Shown here piece after piece: positions 52,362-61,917 of a stretch of DNA of 64,000 bases. A program made the translations under genes and the position numbers. Origin of the DNA: Chryseobacterium aquifrigidense (GTDB lineage: Bacteria > Bacteroidota > Bacteroidia > Flavobacteriales > Weeksellaceae). The first letter of the stretch is position 1. The number at the start of each line of letters is the position of its first letter. The stretch spans positions 1,301,096 to 1,365,095 of the forward strand of contig NZ_VFPD01000001.1 of the NCBI RefSeq assembly GCF_006716485.1, given 5' to 3'. The notes under the pieces were generated by a model. That model was not told the DNA's origin. It ran no database searches and saw nothing but the letters and a program-made list of their open reading frames with translations.

Positions 52362-52964
52362 TCAGCCCACTTTCCGGCTTACATGAAATTTTTCATCAAA
52401 AATATAGGTGAGGGGAAAACCGGTAGCAATCTCCCGTTCTAAAATCTCTTCAGGAGAAAGATGTTCCAGGTACATGATTAGGGCACGAAGGCTGTTTCCG
52501 TGGGCGACAATCAATACATTTTCGCCTTGTTTCAATAAAGGTCTTATCTGATTTTCAAAATAGGGAATAACCCTGTTGTAAGTATCTTTAAGGCTTTCTC
52601 CACCCGGAGGAATTACGTCGTAGGATCTGCGCCAGATATGAACCTGCTCATCACCATATTTCAAAGCCGTTTCCGCTTTATTTAATCCTTCAAGATTCCC
52701 ATAAGAACGTTCGTTTAATGCTTTATCTTTGATAACCGGAATATTGGGATTTCCTATTTCGTTCAGGATGATGGATAAGGTATGCTGTGCTCTGATCAGG
52801 GCAGAGGTGAATGCTATATCTATTCTTTCCCCTTTTAGCGCAAGACCTGCTTTTTTGGCTTCTTCAATACCGGCTTCAGTAATATCGATATCTTTCCACC
52901 CTGTAAATCTGTTTTCCAGATTCCAGAGTGACTGTCCGTGACGGACCAAGAATAATTTTTCCAT
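52362..52964 (-). CDS. gpmA: 2,3-bisphosphoglycerate-dependent phosphoglycerate mutase
   Basis: 200 aa histidine phosphatase-fold glycolytic enzyme that interconverts 3- and 2-phosphoglycerate. The active-site motif [10 protein letters not shown] carries His9, followed by [23 protein letters not shown] and [10 protein letters not shown]. It is shorter than the E. coli enzyme but within the B-type range. Its placement between the helicase and PdeM genes is unexpected for either pathway. Confidence 0.92.
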   Translation of the reverse strand: MEKLFLVRHGQSLWNLENRFTGWKDIDITEAGIEEAKKAGLALKGERIDIAFTSALIRAQHTLSIILNEIGNPNIPVIKDKALNERSYGNLEGLNKAETALKYGDEQVHIWRRSYDVIPPGGESLKDTYNRVIPYFENQIRPLLKQGENVLIVAHGNSLRALIMYLEHLSPEEILEREIATGFPLTYIFDEKFHVSRKVG

Positions 52965-53311
52965 TATTTATATTATTTAAACTTCTGAGAAGTTATACTC
53001 TAAGTTACGATGATTATTTAAATTTATCAAGAAAATTAACGGAGAATATTAGGCTAAGAATAAGATTAAAACGATAGGTTTTTATTTGATTTTATCATTT
53101 TTAGAATCCCGCAAAGTCGCAAATTTTATATGATCTATTTTTATTTAAGTCACAAGAAAATTAAAGATTTTCAGGAAGATTAACGGGACTAAATTTTATC
53201 GGAGATAAAAATATTTGCGCCTTAAAACGTTATTATTATCAATTTTTTACGTCTTTACGATAAACAAATATCCATTGGCATATCTGTTCTTACAGAAAAC
53301 ACATTAACCGA
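52965..53311. other. Intergenic region before the Lhr-like helicase 3' end
   Basis: 347 bp. It contains a unit related to the 181 bp duplication elsewhere: near 53111-53140 the sequence resembles the GCAAATTTTATATGAT..TATTTTTA portion of the element at 55980. No gene is seen. Confidence 0.5.
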
Positions 53312-55765
53312 TTATAAAAGATCACTTATATTGGACAGTTTCAGCATCCTTTTAATTCTTGCATCCAAGCCTTCGCTGGAAAGTGTCTGCCTTAAGCTGT
53401 CTACCTTAATCGGGAAGCTGAGCGGAGTAAAAGAACGGGAATGTTTTAAAATAATTTCCGATTTTTCAATTCTTTTAAAAGCCTCTACAAGCCGCTGTTC
53501 CTGAAGCTGCATATTAAAGACTTCTGTGTACGCCTGTTTTATTAAAAAGTGATTGGGATCGTGGTCTTCCAATACTTTAAAAATTAATCCTGCAGAGCTC
53601 TGTAATGATTTGTTGGAGCGCTGCTGTCCTGCATAATTTTGAATCACCATTCCTGAAATCACAGCAATGTCCCGGAATTTTCTCCTTGCCATTTCCGCAG
53701 AATTAATGCTTGCAATCACATCATTCATAAGGTTTTCTCTGCTTAAAATCTGTTGTAGATTATCTTCATTTAAAGGAATTTCTTTATCGCTGAACAATTC
53801 AAAGCCATAGTCATTCATGGCCATGGAAAAGGAAATAGGAGCCAGTTTTGAGATCCGGTAGGCAATCAGAGCCGCCATTACTTCATGGACCAAACGTCCT
53901 TCAAAAGGATACATAAACAAATGATAGCCTTCACGGTTTTTGATCATTTCTACCAGAAACTCGTCTTCTTTGGGAATATGGGAATTTTTTTCCTGATTAA
54001 TTAGAAGCGGGTGCAAAAATTTAAGTTCTTTTTCTGAAGCTTTAGGATTTAAAGCATGCGAAAGTTTTTCTCTCAAAAAATGTCCCAGATTGGAACTCAA
54101 AGGAAGCCTTCCGCCGAGATAACTCGGAACCAGGGCTCTACCTTTAGCTGCCCTCACATATACCGTCATATCTTTAATGATGACAACTTCCAGTGTACGT
54201 CCGGCAAGAATAAATTTTTCCTCTTTTTTCAGCTTTGAAATAAAATATTCTTCAATCATTCCAATATAACCTCCGGATATAAATTTCACCTTCAGCATGG
54301 CATCACTCACAATCACCCCCATATTCATCCGGTGAAGCATCGCAATTTTCCTTGAAGTTACTTTATACAGACCGTCTTCCATAATGACAATTTTATGGAA
54401 TTCTTCATAGTTTTTTAATACACTGCCGCCGATGGTAAGGAATTCCAGAATGCTTTTCCATTCCTCATCCAGCATTTCCTGAAAAGCATACACTTTTCTG
54501 ATTCTTTCATACAGTTCGTCAGGATAAAAGCCATCTCCAACAGCCAATGTCATCAGAAACTGAACCAGCACATCGAAACATAAAACCTGTGGATCTCTTG
54601 GCTCAACCACTTTTTGTTTTACGGCTTCTTTCAGGGCTGAGACTTCAATAAGTTCCAAAGAATGGGTCGGAACACAATAGATTTTGGAAGTTTCAAAAGG
54701 GGAGTGGCCGCTGCGTCCTGCTCTTTGAAGAAACCGTGCCACTCCTTTGGCCGATCCTACCTGAATAACGGTGTCTACAGGTTTAAAATCAATTCCAAGG
54801 TCGAGGGATGAAGTAGAAACTACGGCTTTTAATTTTCCGGAACTTAAGTTTTCTTCAATCCAGATTCTTAAATGAGCATCAATAGAACTGTGATGAATTG
54901 CAATCTGGCCTGCAAAATCAGGATGTGCATCCAGCAATAGCTGATACCACATTTCACTCTGGCTTCTGGTATTCGTAAACACAATGGTAGATTTTGATTC
55001 AAGAATAATAGGAACCACTTTATCCGCCAGTTTATTTCCAAGATGTCCTGCCCAGGGTAATATTTCGATTTCCTCGGGAAAAACCGGCAGAATATCTATT
55101 TTTTTATGTTCTTTTGCAGTAATTTTTGTCTTTTTAATGTCATATGGAATAAGTACCTCCATAGCTTCATCCAGATTTCCGATGGTAGCTGTGATTCCCC
55201 AGATCTTAATCTCCGGAACATATTTTCTAAGTTGTGAAATTCCAAGTTCTACCATGACACCACGCTTTGAACCTAATAATTCATGCCATTCATCCACCGC
55301 AACACATTTAATTCCGGTGAAAAAACGTTCATTATTTTTCTGAGCCAGAAGCAAATGAAGACTTTCAGGGGTTACGACAAGAATTTCAGGCATCTTTTTT
55401 ACCTGCTGCTGTCTTACTTTGGGATCAGTATCTCCATTTCTCACGCCTACAGCCCAATCGAGCCCGATTTCGTCAATGGCTTCCTGCATCGCTTTTGCAA
55501 TATCTTTGGAAAGAGAACGAAGCGGTGTTATCCAGACCATTTTCAACCCTTTCTTATAATGTTCAGGATAATTTAGAAAGTCTGAAACCAAGGCTAAAAA
55601 CACGGAAAAAGTCTTCCCAAAACCGGTAGGAGCAACGACCATTCCGCTATATCCGCTCCCAAATTTCTTCCAGGTTTCCAGCTGAAATTTAAATGGGGCA
55701 ATACCTTTATCGGTCATCCATTGCTGAATGATCTTGAATCCGTTGCTATGTTCAAAAGCTGCCAA
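53312..55765 (-). CDS. Lhr-like DEXH helicase (ligase-associated)
   Basis: 817 aa from the TTG at 55765 (an 848 aa version from an upstream TTG at 55858 runs into a duplicated repeat). Helicase motifs: Walker A APTGFGKT, motif II DEWH and motif VI QRAGRSGH. The C-terminal extensions match the Lhr-core type associated with the DNA-ligase cluster. The start is uncertain; no ATG lies near the conserved N-terminus (FEHSNGFKIIQQW). Confidence 0.85.
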   Translation of the reverse strand: MAAFEHSNGFKIIQQWMTDKGIAPFKFQLETWKKFGSGYSGMVVAPTGFGKTFSVFLALVSDFLNYPEHYKKGLKMVWITPLRSLSKDIAKAMQEAIDEIGLDWAVGVRNGDTDPKVRQQQVKKMPEILVVTPESLHLLLAQKNNERFFTGIKCVAVDEWHELLGSKRGVMVELGISQLRKYVPEIKIWGITATIGNLDEAMEVLIPYDIKKTKITAKEHKKIDILPVFPEEIEILPWAGHLGNKLADKVVPIILESKSTIVFTNTRSQSEMWYQLLLDAHPDFAGQIAIHHSSIDAHLRIWIEENLSSGKLKAVVSTSSLDLGIDFKPVDTVIQVGSAKGVARFLQRAGRSGHSPFETSKIYCVPTHSLELIEVSALKEAVKQKVVEPRDPQVLCFDVLVQFLMTLAVGDGFYPDELYERIRKVYAFQEMLDEEWKSILEFLTIGGSVLKNYEEFHKIVIMEDGLYKVTSRKIAMLHRMNMGVIVSDAMLKVKFISGGYIGMIEEYFISKLKKEEKFILAGRTLEVVIIKDMTVYVRAAKGRALVPSYLGGRLPLSSNLGHFLREKLSHALNPKASEKELKFLHPLLINQEKNSHIPKEDEFLVEMIKNREGYHLFMYPFEGRLVHEVMAALIAYRISKLAPISFSMAMNDYGFELFSDKEIPLNEDNLQQILSRENLMNDVIASINSAEMARRKFRDIAVISGMVIQNYAGQQRSNKSLQSSAGLIFKVLEDHDPNHFLIKQAYTEVFNMQLQEQRLVEAFKRIEKSEIILKHSRSFTPLSFPIKVDSLRQTLSSEGLDARIKRMLKLSNISDLL

Positions 55766-55769
55766 TTTT

Positions 55770-56131
55770 ATTTTTTTTTGTTTTAACGCAAAACGCGTAA
55801 AGTTTTTATGATTTTGTTTACTTTTCGATCGCAAGGGCGTTTCACTTAGCAAAGGCAATTCTTACTATCGCTGAACGTAGTGTCTTTGCGAACAAAAAAT
55901 ATTACTAATAAGTTAAAATACCTTGCGCCATTGCGTTAACATTATTGTACTAATTTTTGTTTTAAATGCAAGGAGCGCTAAGATTTTATATGATATTTTT
56001 ACTTTTCGATCGCAAGGGCGTTTCACTCAGCAAAGGCAATTCTTACTATTGCTAAACGAAGTGTATTTGCGAACAAAAAATATTACTAATAAGTTAAAAT
56101 ACCTTGCGCCATTGCGTTAAAATCTATTGTA
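55770..56131. repeat. 181 bp tandem duplication (two copies)
   Basis: Best-conserved parts are 55817-55939 and 55998-56120 (123 bp, about six mismatches, offset 181). Outside that core, sequences at about 55770-55816 and 55950-55997 also align. This suggests a full 181 bp tandem duplication between the ligase and helicase genes. The right copy touches the ligase stop at 56124; the left runs under the upstream extension of the helicase frame. Confidence 0.75.
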
Positions 56132-57704
56132 TTAATTTTTTTATCTCTTCCAAATCATCAATTTCATCCACCGTTTTGTCTTTACGCCATCTTACAATTC
56201 TCGGAAACCGGAGGGCCACACCGCTTTTGTGGCGGTTGCTGAATCCTATGCCTTCAAAAGCAATTTCAAAGACAAGTTCTGCTTTTACTGTTCTTACAGG
56301 ACCAAATTTTTCAATAGCATTTTTAGTTACAAACCTGCTCACCTCCATAATTTCCTTGTCCGTCAATCCGGAATAGGCTTTGGCAATAGTTACCAAGGTA
56401 TCACCGTTTTTCACGGCAAAAGTATAATCGGTATAATAAGCACTTCGCCTGCCGCTTCCTTTCTGAGCATAGATGAGAACAGCATCAATGGTAAGCGGGT
56501 TGATTTTCCACTTCCACCAGTCGCCTTTTTTTCGCCCGGAATGATAGGGAGAGTTTTTTTGTTTCAGCATCAATCCTTCGCTGTTTATATCCCTTGAATT
56601 TTCACGGAGAACATCCAGTTCTTCCCATTTTTCAAAATCCAGACTTCTTGAAATAGTGATGCGTTCCGGATTTTCATTCAGCAATAATTCTTCAAGAAGC
56701 GCTCTTCTTGCCGAGATCGGTTTTTCTCTGAGATCGTTATCTTCCAGTTCCAATAAGTCGTAAACGAAAACTTCTATGGGGATTTCTGAGAGCATTTTTT
56801 TAGTTAAAGTTTTCCTGTTTAATCTTTTTTGTAATTCATTAAAATTTAAAACCTTACCTTCTTTCACTGCAAGTATTTCTCCATCCAGTACAAAGTTACC
56901 TTTCATGGCTTTTACGACTTCTGCAATTTCTGGAAATTGTTCTGTTACGAGCTCTTCACCTCTTGACCAGATGAAGACTTCGTCATTTCTTCGGATAATC
57001 TGTCCACGGATTCCGTCCCATTTGTATTCTACAAGCCATTCATCCGGATTTCCCAATTCTTCAGGCTCTTTTTCCAAAGGATAGGCGAGGCAGAAAGGAT
57101 AGGGTTTTGAATTGTCAGGATTCACATTTTCGGCATCAATAAGTTCTTTGAAAGAAACTTCATCCGGAAGCCATTTTCCCATTAAACTATGCATCAAAGC
57201 ACTTGATTCCTGGCCCGAAAATTTGGTCAGAGCATTGATTAATGTTTTATCTGAGACTCCAATCCGGAAGCTTCCACCGATTAATTTGTTGAAAATAAGA
57301 CGTTCAGTGTAATCCAAACCGTTCCATGATTGCAGTACAAATTCTTTTTTTTCTGTATCTGTTTTGCTTTTTAAGCTCACGATATCATTCATCCATTCTG
57401 ATAATGAACGTTCTATTTTTTCCTCGGGAGGTGGAAGAATCAATGATAAGGTTTCCCCGAGATCACCTACCGAAGAATAGGATTCCTGAAACAGCCAATA
57501 GGGAAGTTGTGTGATTTCCAGTGCCCATTCTTTCATGTAATTGGTATTGACATTTCTCTTAGGTCTTTTTCCGGTAAATAAGGCAATAAACCATACTTTA
57601 TCCTCATCAGGAGCACGTTCCAGATAATCAATGATAGCATCAATTTTAGCATTGGTTTTATTGGTCGTTTCCAATGCGTTGATAAGATCTGCAAAATGTC
57701 TCAT
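56124..57704 (-). CDS. ATP-dependent DNA ligase
   Basis: 526 aa. The adenylation motif is K228-W-D-G-I-R (LVEYKWDGIRG). Later motifs are DGEILAVKEGK, EGLMLK and WWKWK. It is the ligase of the ligase-associated damage response cluster. It overlaps the exonuclease gene by 4 nt. Cytoplasmic, acting on nicked or broken DNA. Confidence 0.93.
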   Translation of the reverse strand: MRHFADLINALETTNKTNAKIDAIIDYLERAPDEDKVWFIALFTGKRPKRNVNTNYMKEWALEITQLPYWLFQESYSSVGDLGETLSLILPPPEEKIERSLSEWMNDIVSLKSKTDTEKKEFVLQSWNGLDYTERLIFNKLIGGSFRIGVSDKTLINALTKFSGQESSALMHSLMGKWLPDEVSFKELIDAENVNPDNSKPYPFCLAYPLEKEPEELGNPDEWLVEYKWDGIRGQIIRRNDEVFIWSRGEELVTEQFPEIAEVVKAMKGNFVLDGEILAVKEGKVLNFNELQKRLNRKTLTKKMLSEIPIEVFVYDLLELEDNDLREKPISARRALLEELLLNENPERITISRSLDFEKWEELDVLRENSRDINSEGLMLKQKNSPYHSGRKKGDWWKWKINPLTIDAVLIYAQKGSGRRSAYYTDYTFAVKNGDTLVTIAKAYSGLTDKEIMEVSRFVTKNAIEKFGPVRTVKAELVFEIAFEGIGFSNRHKSGVALRFPRIVRWRKDKTVDEIDDLEEIKKLIQ

Positions 57705-58768
57705 GATTCCGGGGTTTCAAGGGTTTCTTTTTCAGATTCTTCTTCGTCTTCTCCGTAAAGTGTTTCTACAACATCTGCTTTAATTCCTATTTCGTTCAGG
57801 TACTTGGAAAAAACTTCTGTCTGTCCGTGGGTTACATGTACAAGTTCTGCTTCAGTTGCTTTTACGGTTTGTAATAGTCCTTTCCAGTCTGCATGATCGC
57901 TCATCGCAAATCCTGCGTCTGCACTCCGCCATCTTCTGGCACCGCGCACCTGCATCCAGCCGGAACATATTGCCGTAGCCGGATCCGGAATTTTCTTAAT
58001 GATATTACTGTCGAGTAAAGCTGGGGGTACAATGACAATTTCGTGTTCTACTTCTTTCGGACGTTCTCTGAAATCTGCAATGGTATATTCAGGAAGATCA
58101 ATTCCTACTGTTTCAAAAGCGTCATTCAGTTTTCCGATGGAATAGTGAACATATATTTTTCCCAGTTCTTCCACGGCTTTCATGATACGCTGGGCTTTCC
58201 CAAGAGAATATCCAATGAAAACAGAGGTTTTGTTATTTTCTTTATTCTTCAGCACCCAATTCTGAAGTTTGTTATTTAAATCCGGAACTTCCAGCCAGTT
58301 GTAAATAGGAAGACCAAAAGTACTTTCCGTTACAAATTCATTACACTTTACCAGTTCAAAAGGAGTGCTTAATCCATCATTCTGTACTTTATAATCTCCT
58401 GATATGACCGTTACATATCCTTTATATTCAAGCCTTATCTGTGCAGAACCGATGATATGTCCGGCAGGATGAAGTGAAAGTTTTACTCCGTTAATGGTAA
58501 TAGCTTCTCCATATTCTACGCTTTGGCATTCGATATCCGGTCCTATTCTTTGGTATAAAATAGGTTTTGTAAAATGATGACAAAGGTATTTTTTCATTCC
58601 CCAACGGGCATGATCGGCGTGACCATGGGTGATAACTGCCAGGTCTACAGGTCGCCAGGGATCAATATAAAATTTTCCCTGTGGACAGTAAATTCCTTTT
58701 TTGGTAAATGCGATTAATTTCAATGGTGTGACTGGTTTTACAAAAATACGCTTCAAAAACTTAACCAA
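57701..58768 (-). CDS. MBL-fold ligase-associated exonuclease
   Basis: 355 aa metallo-beta-lactamase/beta-CASP-like nuclease. Metal motif HGHADH (ITHGHADHARWG), and later HPAGHIIGSAQI and SDHADW. Members of this ligase-linked family are predicted DNA exonucleases. It opens the damage cluster. Its stop overlaps the ligase start by 4 nt. Confidence 0.9.
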   Translation of the reverse strand: MVKFLKRIFVKPVTPLKLIAFTKKGIYCPQGKFYIDPWRPVDLAVITHGHADHARWGMKKYLCHHFTKPILYQRIGPDIECQSVEYGEAITINGVKLSLHPAGHIIGSAQIRLEYKGYVTVISGDYKVQNDGLSTPFELVKCNEFVTESTFGLPIYNWLEVPDLNNKLQNWVLKNKENNKTSVFIGYSLGKAQRIMKAVEELGKIYVHYSIGKLNDAFETVGIDLPEYTIADFRERPKEVEHEIVIVPPALLDSNIIKKIPDPATAICSGWMQVRGARRWRSADAGFAMSDHADWKGLLQTVKATEAELVHVTHGQTEVFSKYLNEIGIKADVVETLYGEDEEESEKETLETPES

Positions 58769-58830
58769 TTTTAATAAAGTGGTATTTTTTATTGATTAAA
58801 AACTGAATGTTTTATGGAAAAATATCAAAA

Positions 58831-58855
58831 AAGCTGTCTCCACGTAAAACAGCTT
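58831..58855 (-). terminator. Terminator-like stem beside the S41 remnant
   Basis: AAGCTGT/ACAGCTT arms (58831-58837 and 58849-58855), with minus-strand T-rich sequence to the left. It would have ended the lost peptidase gene. Confidence 0.5.
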
Positions 58856-58887
58856 ATTATTTTATTTTTCATTAGAACATCGTTTAC

Positions 58888-59007
58888 CTAATCAATCCAT
58901 TGAAAGTCTCGGATGGTCTGATGAATGTAATAGTCAGACTGAATGCCTTTACCATCGATGGCCATATCCGGAATACGGAAACTTCTGGAGAGAGAGCATA
59001 TCCCAGT
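58888..59007 (-). pseudogene. Possible C-terminal remnant of an S41-type peptidase
   Basis: The minus-strand frame reads RSFRIPDMAIDGKGIQ, then SDYYIHQTIRDFQWID before TAG at 58888. The GKGIQ(P/S)D block is like the C-terminus of tail-specific (S41) proteases. Upstream is a TAA at 59008 and no in-frame homologous core, so it appears to be a fragment. Confidence is modest because only about 35 residues remain. Confidence 0.35.
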
Positions 59008-59048
59008 TTAAATTCGTTGCTGAGCATAGCTAAAAGAAGAAGAGGAGA

Positions 59049-59075
59049 TTAAAATTAAACGATGTTTAATTTTAA
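59049..59075. repeat. Perfect 12 bp hairpin
   Basis: TTAAAATTAAAC/GTTTAATTTTAA with a 3 nt loop; role unknown. Confidence 0.5.
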
Positions 59076-59277
59076 GTATATATCGGTTTTTACTTTTTAA
59101 AGATTACAATTTAATGATAAATCTATCTTTTTATGATGTAAAAGGAGAGTTATTAAGAAAAAACATGTAATTCTATTAGTTTTTTTTGAGCTTTTCAGCA
59201 ATATAAAAATGAACGTTGAGCCAATATTGGTCTTCTTAAAATCCTGGAATTTTGTATCATCATTAAAAAAGAATACA

Positions 59278-60069
59278 ATGAGTAAAACAATTTTAATTAC
59301 AGGTGCAGCAAGCGGATTTGGAAAGATTGCTGCTTTCGAACTTGCTAAAAAAGGACATCAGGTAATCGCTACTGCACAGATTTATCCTCAGATGAGTGAT
59401 TTAATCCGTGAAGCTAAAGAACAGGGAATAAATCTGACAGTGGATAAACTGGATGTAACCAACCCGAGAGATGTAGAGTATATTGTAAAGAAGTATGATG
59501 ATATAGATATTCTTATCAGTAACGCAGGAATTATGGAAGGTGGCCCTATTGCAGAACAGCCAGTAGATATTATCCGCTCTATGTTCGAAGTGAATGTATT
59601 TGGAGCGTTGAATCTTGCGCAGGGTTTTATCAAAAAGTTTGTTGAAAAGAAAAGCGGGAAGATTGTTTTTACCTCTTCAATGGGAGGGTTATGGACTGTT
59701 CCTTATGTTGCTGCCTATTGTGCTTCAAAACATGCGCTGGAATCTATTGCAGAAGGGTTGAAAACTGAGTTAGCTCCATTCAATATTAAAATTGCAACGT
59801 GTAATCCAGGAGTATTTGGGACTGGTTTCAATGACAGGGGAGTAGATTCTATTTTCCACTGGTATGATCCGAAAATCAACTTTACTCCGGAATCCGTATT
59901 TGATGGGGCTGCAGAATCTTTAGCACACCAGCTGGATCCGCAATCTATGGCAGACGTGATTGTAAACGTAGCATTAGATGACAATAGTAATTTCAGAAAC
60001 GTACATCCAAAGGAAACTGAAGATTTCGTAAAACAACTTCAGGCAGATGCCTGGACATCAAAAAGCTAA
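59278..60069 (+). CDS. SDR family oxidoreductase (GlcG-linked)
   Basis: 263 aa. TGAASGFGKIAA cofactor motif, YCASK active site, and a SSMGGLW segment. Substrate unknown. ATG at 59278 is chosen; an earlier frame adds an unconserved 23-residue stretch. It precedes a GlcG/HbpS-like gene and an AraC gene in the same direction, suggesting a small inducible operon. Confidence 0.9.
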   Translation: MSKTILITGAASGFGKIAAFELAKKGHQVIATAQIYPQMSDLIREAKEQGINLTVDKLDVTNPRDVEYIVKKYDDIDILISNAGIMEGGPIAEQPVDIIRSMFEVNVFGALNLAQGFIKKFVEKKSGKIVFTSSMGGLWTVPYVAAYCASKHALESIAEGLKTELAPFNIKIATCNPGVFGTGFNDRGVDSIFHWYDPKINFTPESVFDGAAESLAHQLDPQSMADVIVNVALDDNSNFRNVHPKETEDFVKQLQADAWTSKS

Positions 60070-60073
60070 TATC

Positions 60074-60475
60074 ATGGTACTGAATTATAAAACTGCAGAA
60101 AAAGCTTTACATGCCGCAAAAGAAAAGGCATTATCGATGAATATTCCTGTGAGTATTGCTGTAGTGGACACGGGAGGACATCTTGTTGCATTAGCGAGAC
60201 TGGACAGTGTTTATGGAGTAATTGATTTTGCGGTCAAAAAAGCGAAAACAGCTGTCATGTTTGGTGTAAACAGTGATATCATGGGAGGAATTATTTCTGA
60301 AACAGGAGTTCATGGTTATGGAATGCTGAATTCTAATGAAGGGCTTCTGACTATCGCGGGCGGCGTGGTCTTAAAAGATACAGACGGAAAGATCATAGGG
60401 GCAATAGGTTCTTCAGGAGGAACTCCGGAACAGGATAAGGAAATTGCAAGGGCAGGAGCGCAGGCTATTGCTTAA
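60074..60475 (+). CDS. GlcG/HbpS family protein
   Basis: 133 aa. Family signature: AVVDTGGHLVALARLD, GGIISETG..., LLTIAGGVVL and GAIGSSGGTPEQDKEIA. HbpS-like proteins bind haem; GlcG members are of unknown function. It starts 4 nt after the SDR stop and likely shares its mRNA. No signal peptide. Confidence 0.87.
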   Translation: MVLNYKTAEKALHAAKEKALSMNIPVSIAVVDTGGHLVALARLDSVYGVIDFAVKKAKTAVMFGVNSDIMGGIISETGVHGYGMLNSNEGLLTIAGGVVLKDTDGKIIGAIGSSGGTPEQDKEIARAGAQAIA

Positions 60476-60493
60476 ATTTCAGATATTTGTATC

Positions 60494-61297
60494 ATGGAAA
60501 ATACTTCTGAGATTATATTTGACAAATTGGTTTATTCATGCGCTTTTGAATCTTACAGAGGCCATGAAGAGTTTATCCCTCACTATTTTCTGGGATTTCA
60601 GATTTCAGGAGAAACGCATGCTTTTCATGAACAGGGGAAGACGGTGATCAAAGAAAATACGGTGGTCCTTGTTAGGAAAAATCAACTGATCAGAACGGTC
60701 AAATATCCTTCGGCTCATGAAAAGTATCAATTTATTTCTATTACGCTTGATGATGAAACACTAAGACAGTATGCCACTGAGAATAAAATTGCAGCAAATG
60801 CCATTTTTCCAGACCAGGAGCGGTTGTTTTTTGAGCCTGATGATTTTTTTAAGAGCTATTTTGCTTCTCTTATTCCTTATATTAATAAAACAAAGGAAAT
60901 ACCTCCAAAATTAGCTGCATTGAAGGTAAAGGAAGCCCTAGAACTACTGTTGCTGAGCAATCCGGACCTTAAGAACCTTCTTTTTGATTTTTCTGAACCT
61001 CATAAGATCGACCTTGCAGAGTTTATGAACAAAAACTATATGTTCAATGTGTCGGTAGATGCTTTTGCAAGGCTTACAGGGCGGAGCCTTTCAGGATTTA
61101 AAAGAGATTTCAATAAAATATTTAAAATGACACCGAAACAGTGGCTGAAAGAAAAAAGATTAAAGGAAGCCTATTATTTGATTAAAAATCAGGATAAAAA
61201 GCCTTCAGATATTTATCTTGATTTAGGCTTTGAGAATTTATCTCACTTTTATTCTTCTTTCAAAAAGAAATTTGGGATGACGACTACAGAGGTGTAA
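60494..61297 (+). CDS. AraC-family regulator of the SDR-GlcG group
   Basis: 267 aa. N-terminal cupin-like AraC sensor and C-terminal HTHs (LTGRSLSGFKRDFNKIFKMT and PSDIYLDLGFENLSHFYSSF). It lies 18 nt after glcG and is probably cotranscribed, so it may autoregulate the operon. Confidence 0.88.
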   Translation: MENTSEIIFDKLVYSCAFESYRGHEEFIPHYFLGFQISGETHAFHEQGKTVIKENTVVLVRKNQLIRTVKYPSAHEKYQFISITLDDETLRQYATENKIAANAIFPDQERLFFEPDDFFKSYFASLIPYINKTKEIPPKLAALKVKEALELLLLSNPDLKNLLFDFSEPHKIDLAEFMNKNYMFNVSVDAFARLTGRSLSGFKRDFNKIFKMTPKQWLKEKRLKEAYYLIKNQDKKPSDIYLDLGFENLSHFYSSFKKKFGMTTTEV

Positions 61298-61354
61298 TGA
61301 AAGTGATTAAAAAAACACAATATATATCATAAGCATTGCTGATTTGTCAGAAAC

Positions 61355-61392
61355 ACAAAGACACAGGAAATTAATCCTGTGTCTTTGTATTT
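61355..61392 (+). terminator. Terminator of the SDR-GlcG-AraC operon
   Basis: 14 bp stem ACAAAGACACAGGA/TCCTGTGTCTTTGT (61355-61368 and 61375-61388), short T tail. The sequence also resembles the dispersed CAAAGACAC repeats. Confidence 0.65.
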
Positions 61393-61459
61393 TCCTTTAT
61401 CTAAGAAATTATATTTTCAGTGATTTGCACCCTTCCTGAAACAGCAGGAAACCGGAATT

Positions 61460-61906
61460 TCACTTTTCAAAATCATAGAGGTTGATTCCTGTTTCGTCAT
61501 TTTTCATTTTTACCATTCTGGTATTCAATGGATAGAATATAAATTCTGCAGCTCCCTGAATTTTTGCTTCTAAAAGGTGTCCGGCTAAGGCTGTATAATC
61601 TTCTCTCCCCAGTGTAATGTGAAGATGCAGCGTTTGTTTTCCTTCTATTTCAGAAACATTTCCGGAAATATTGGTGACTTCCATCTGTTCTTTGAAAGTC
61701 CTGTCCACATATTTTTTGGTCGCCGGATTAAAGAAACGGAGAGTAGCTTCACTCACAGCTCCGATTCCGGTTACTTCTCCCGCCTTGATATTCTGATCCT
61801 GAATGAAATCGGTTAAAGTTTCTACTATATTGGAATGATTATCAAGACTAACGATGTAAATGTGATCTGTTTTTCTGGCAGACCAATGTTTTCCTTTATA
61901 ATTCAT
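61460..61906 (-). CDS. PPC/DUF296 domain protein
   Basis: 148 aa. PPC-fold signatures: GEVTGIGAVSEATLRFFNP, then HLHITLGREDYTALAGHLLEA, characteristic of bacterial AT-hook-less PPC proteins. Role unknown. It starts 11 nt after the 3-hydroxyisobutyrate dehydrogenase-like gene, so it forms a two-gene operon. Confidence 0.85.
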   Translation of the reverse strand: MNYKGKHWSARKTDHIYIVSLDNHSNIVETLTDFIQDQNIKAGEVTGIGAVSEATLRFFNPATKKYVDRTFKEQMEVTNISGNVSEIEGKQTLHLHITLGREDYTALAGHLLEAKIQGAAEFIFYPLNTRMVKMKNDETGINLYDFEK

Positions 61907-61917
61907 GACCTCTTTAT

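Larger units (their letters stand above)
58769..59277. other. Long gap with a possible peptidase remnant and hairpins
   Basis: 509 bp. It contains the S41-like remnant (58888-59007), a terminator-like stem before it (58831-58855) and a hairpin at 59049-59075. The rest is AT-rich, with the SDR promoter at the right. Confidence 0.55.
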
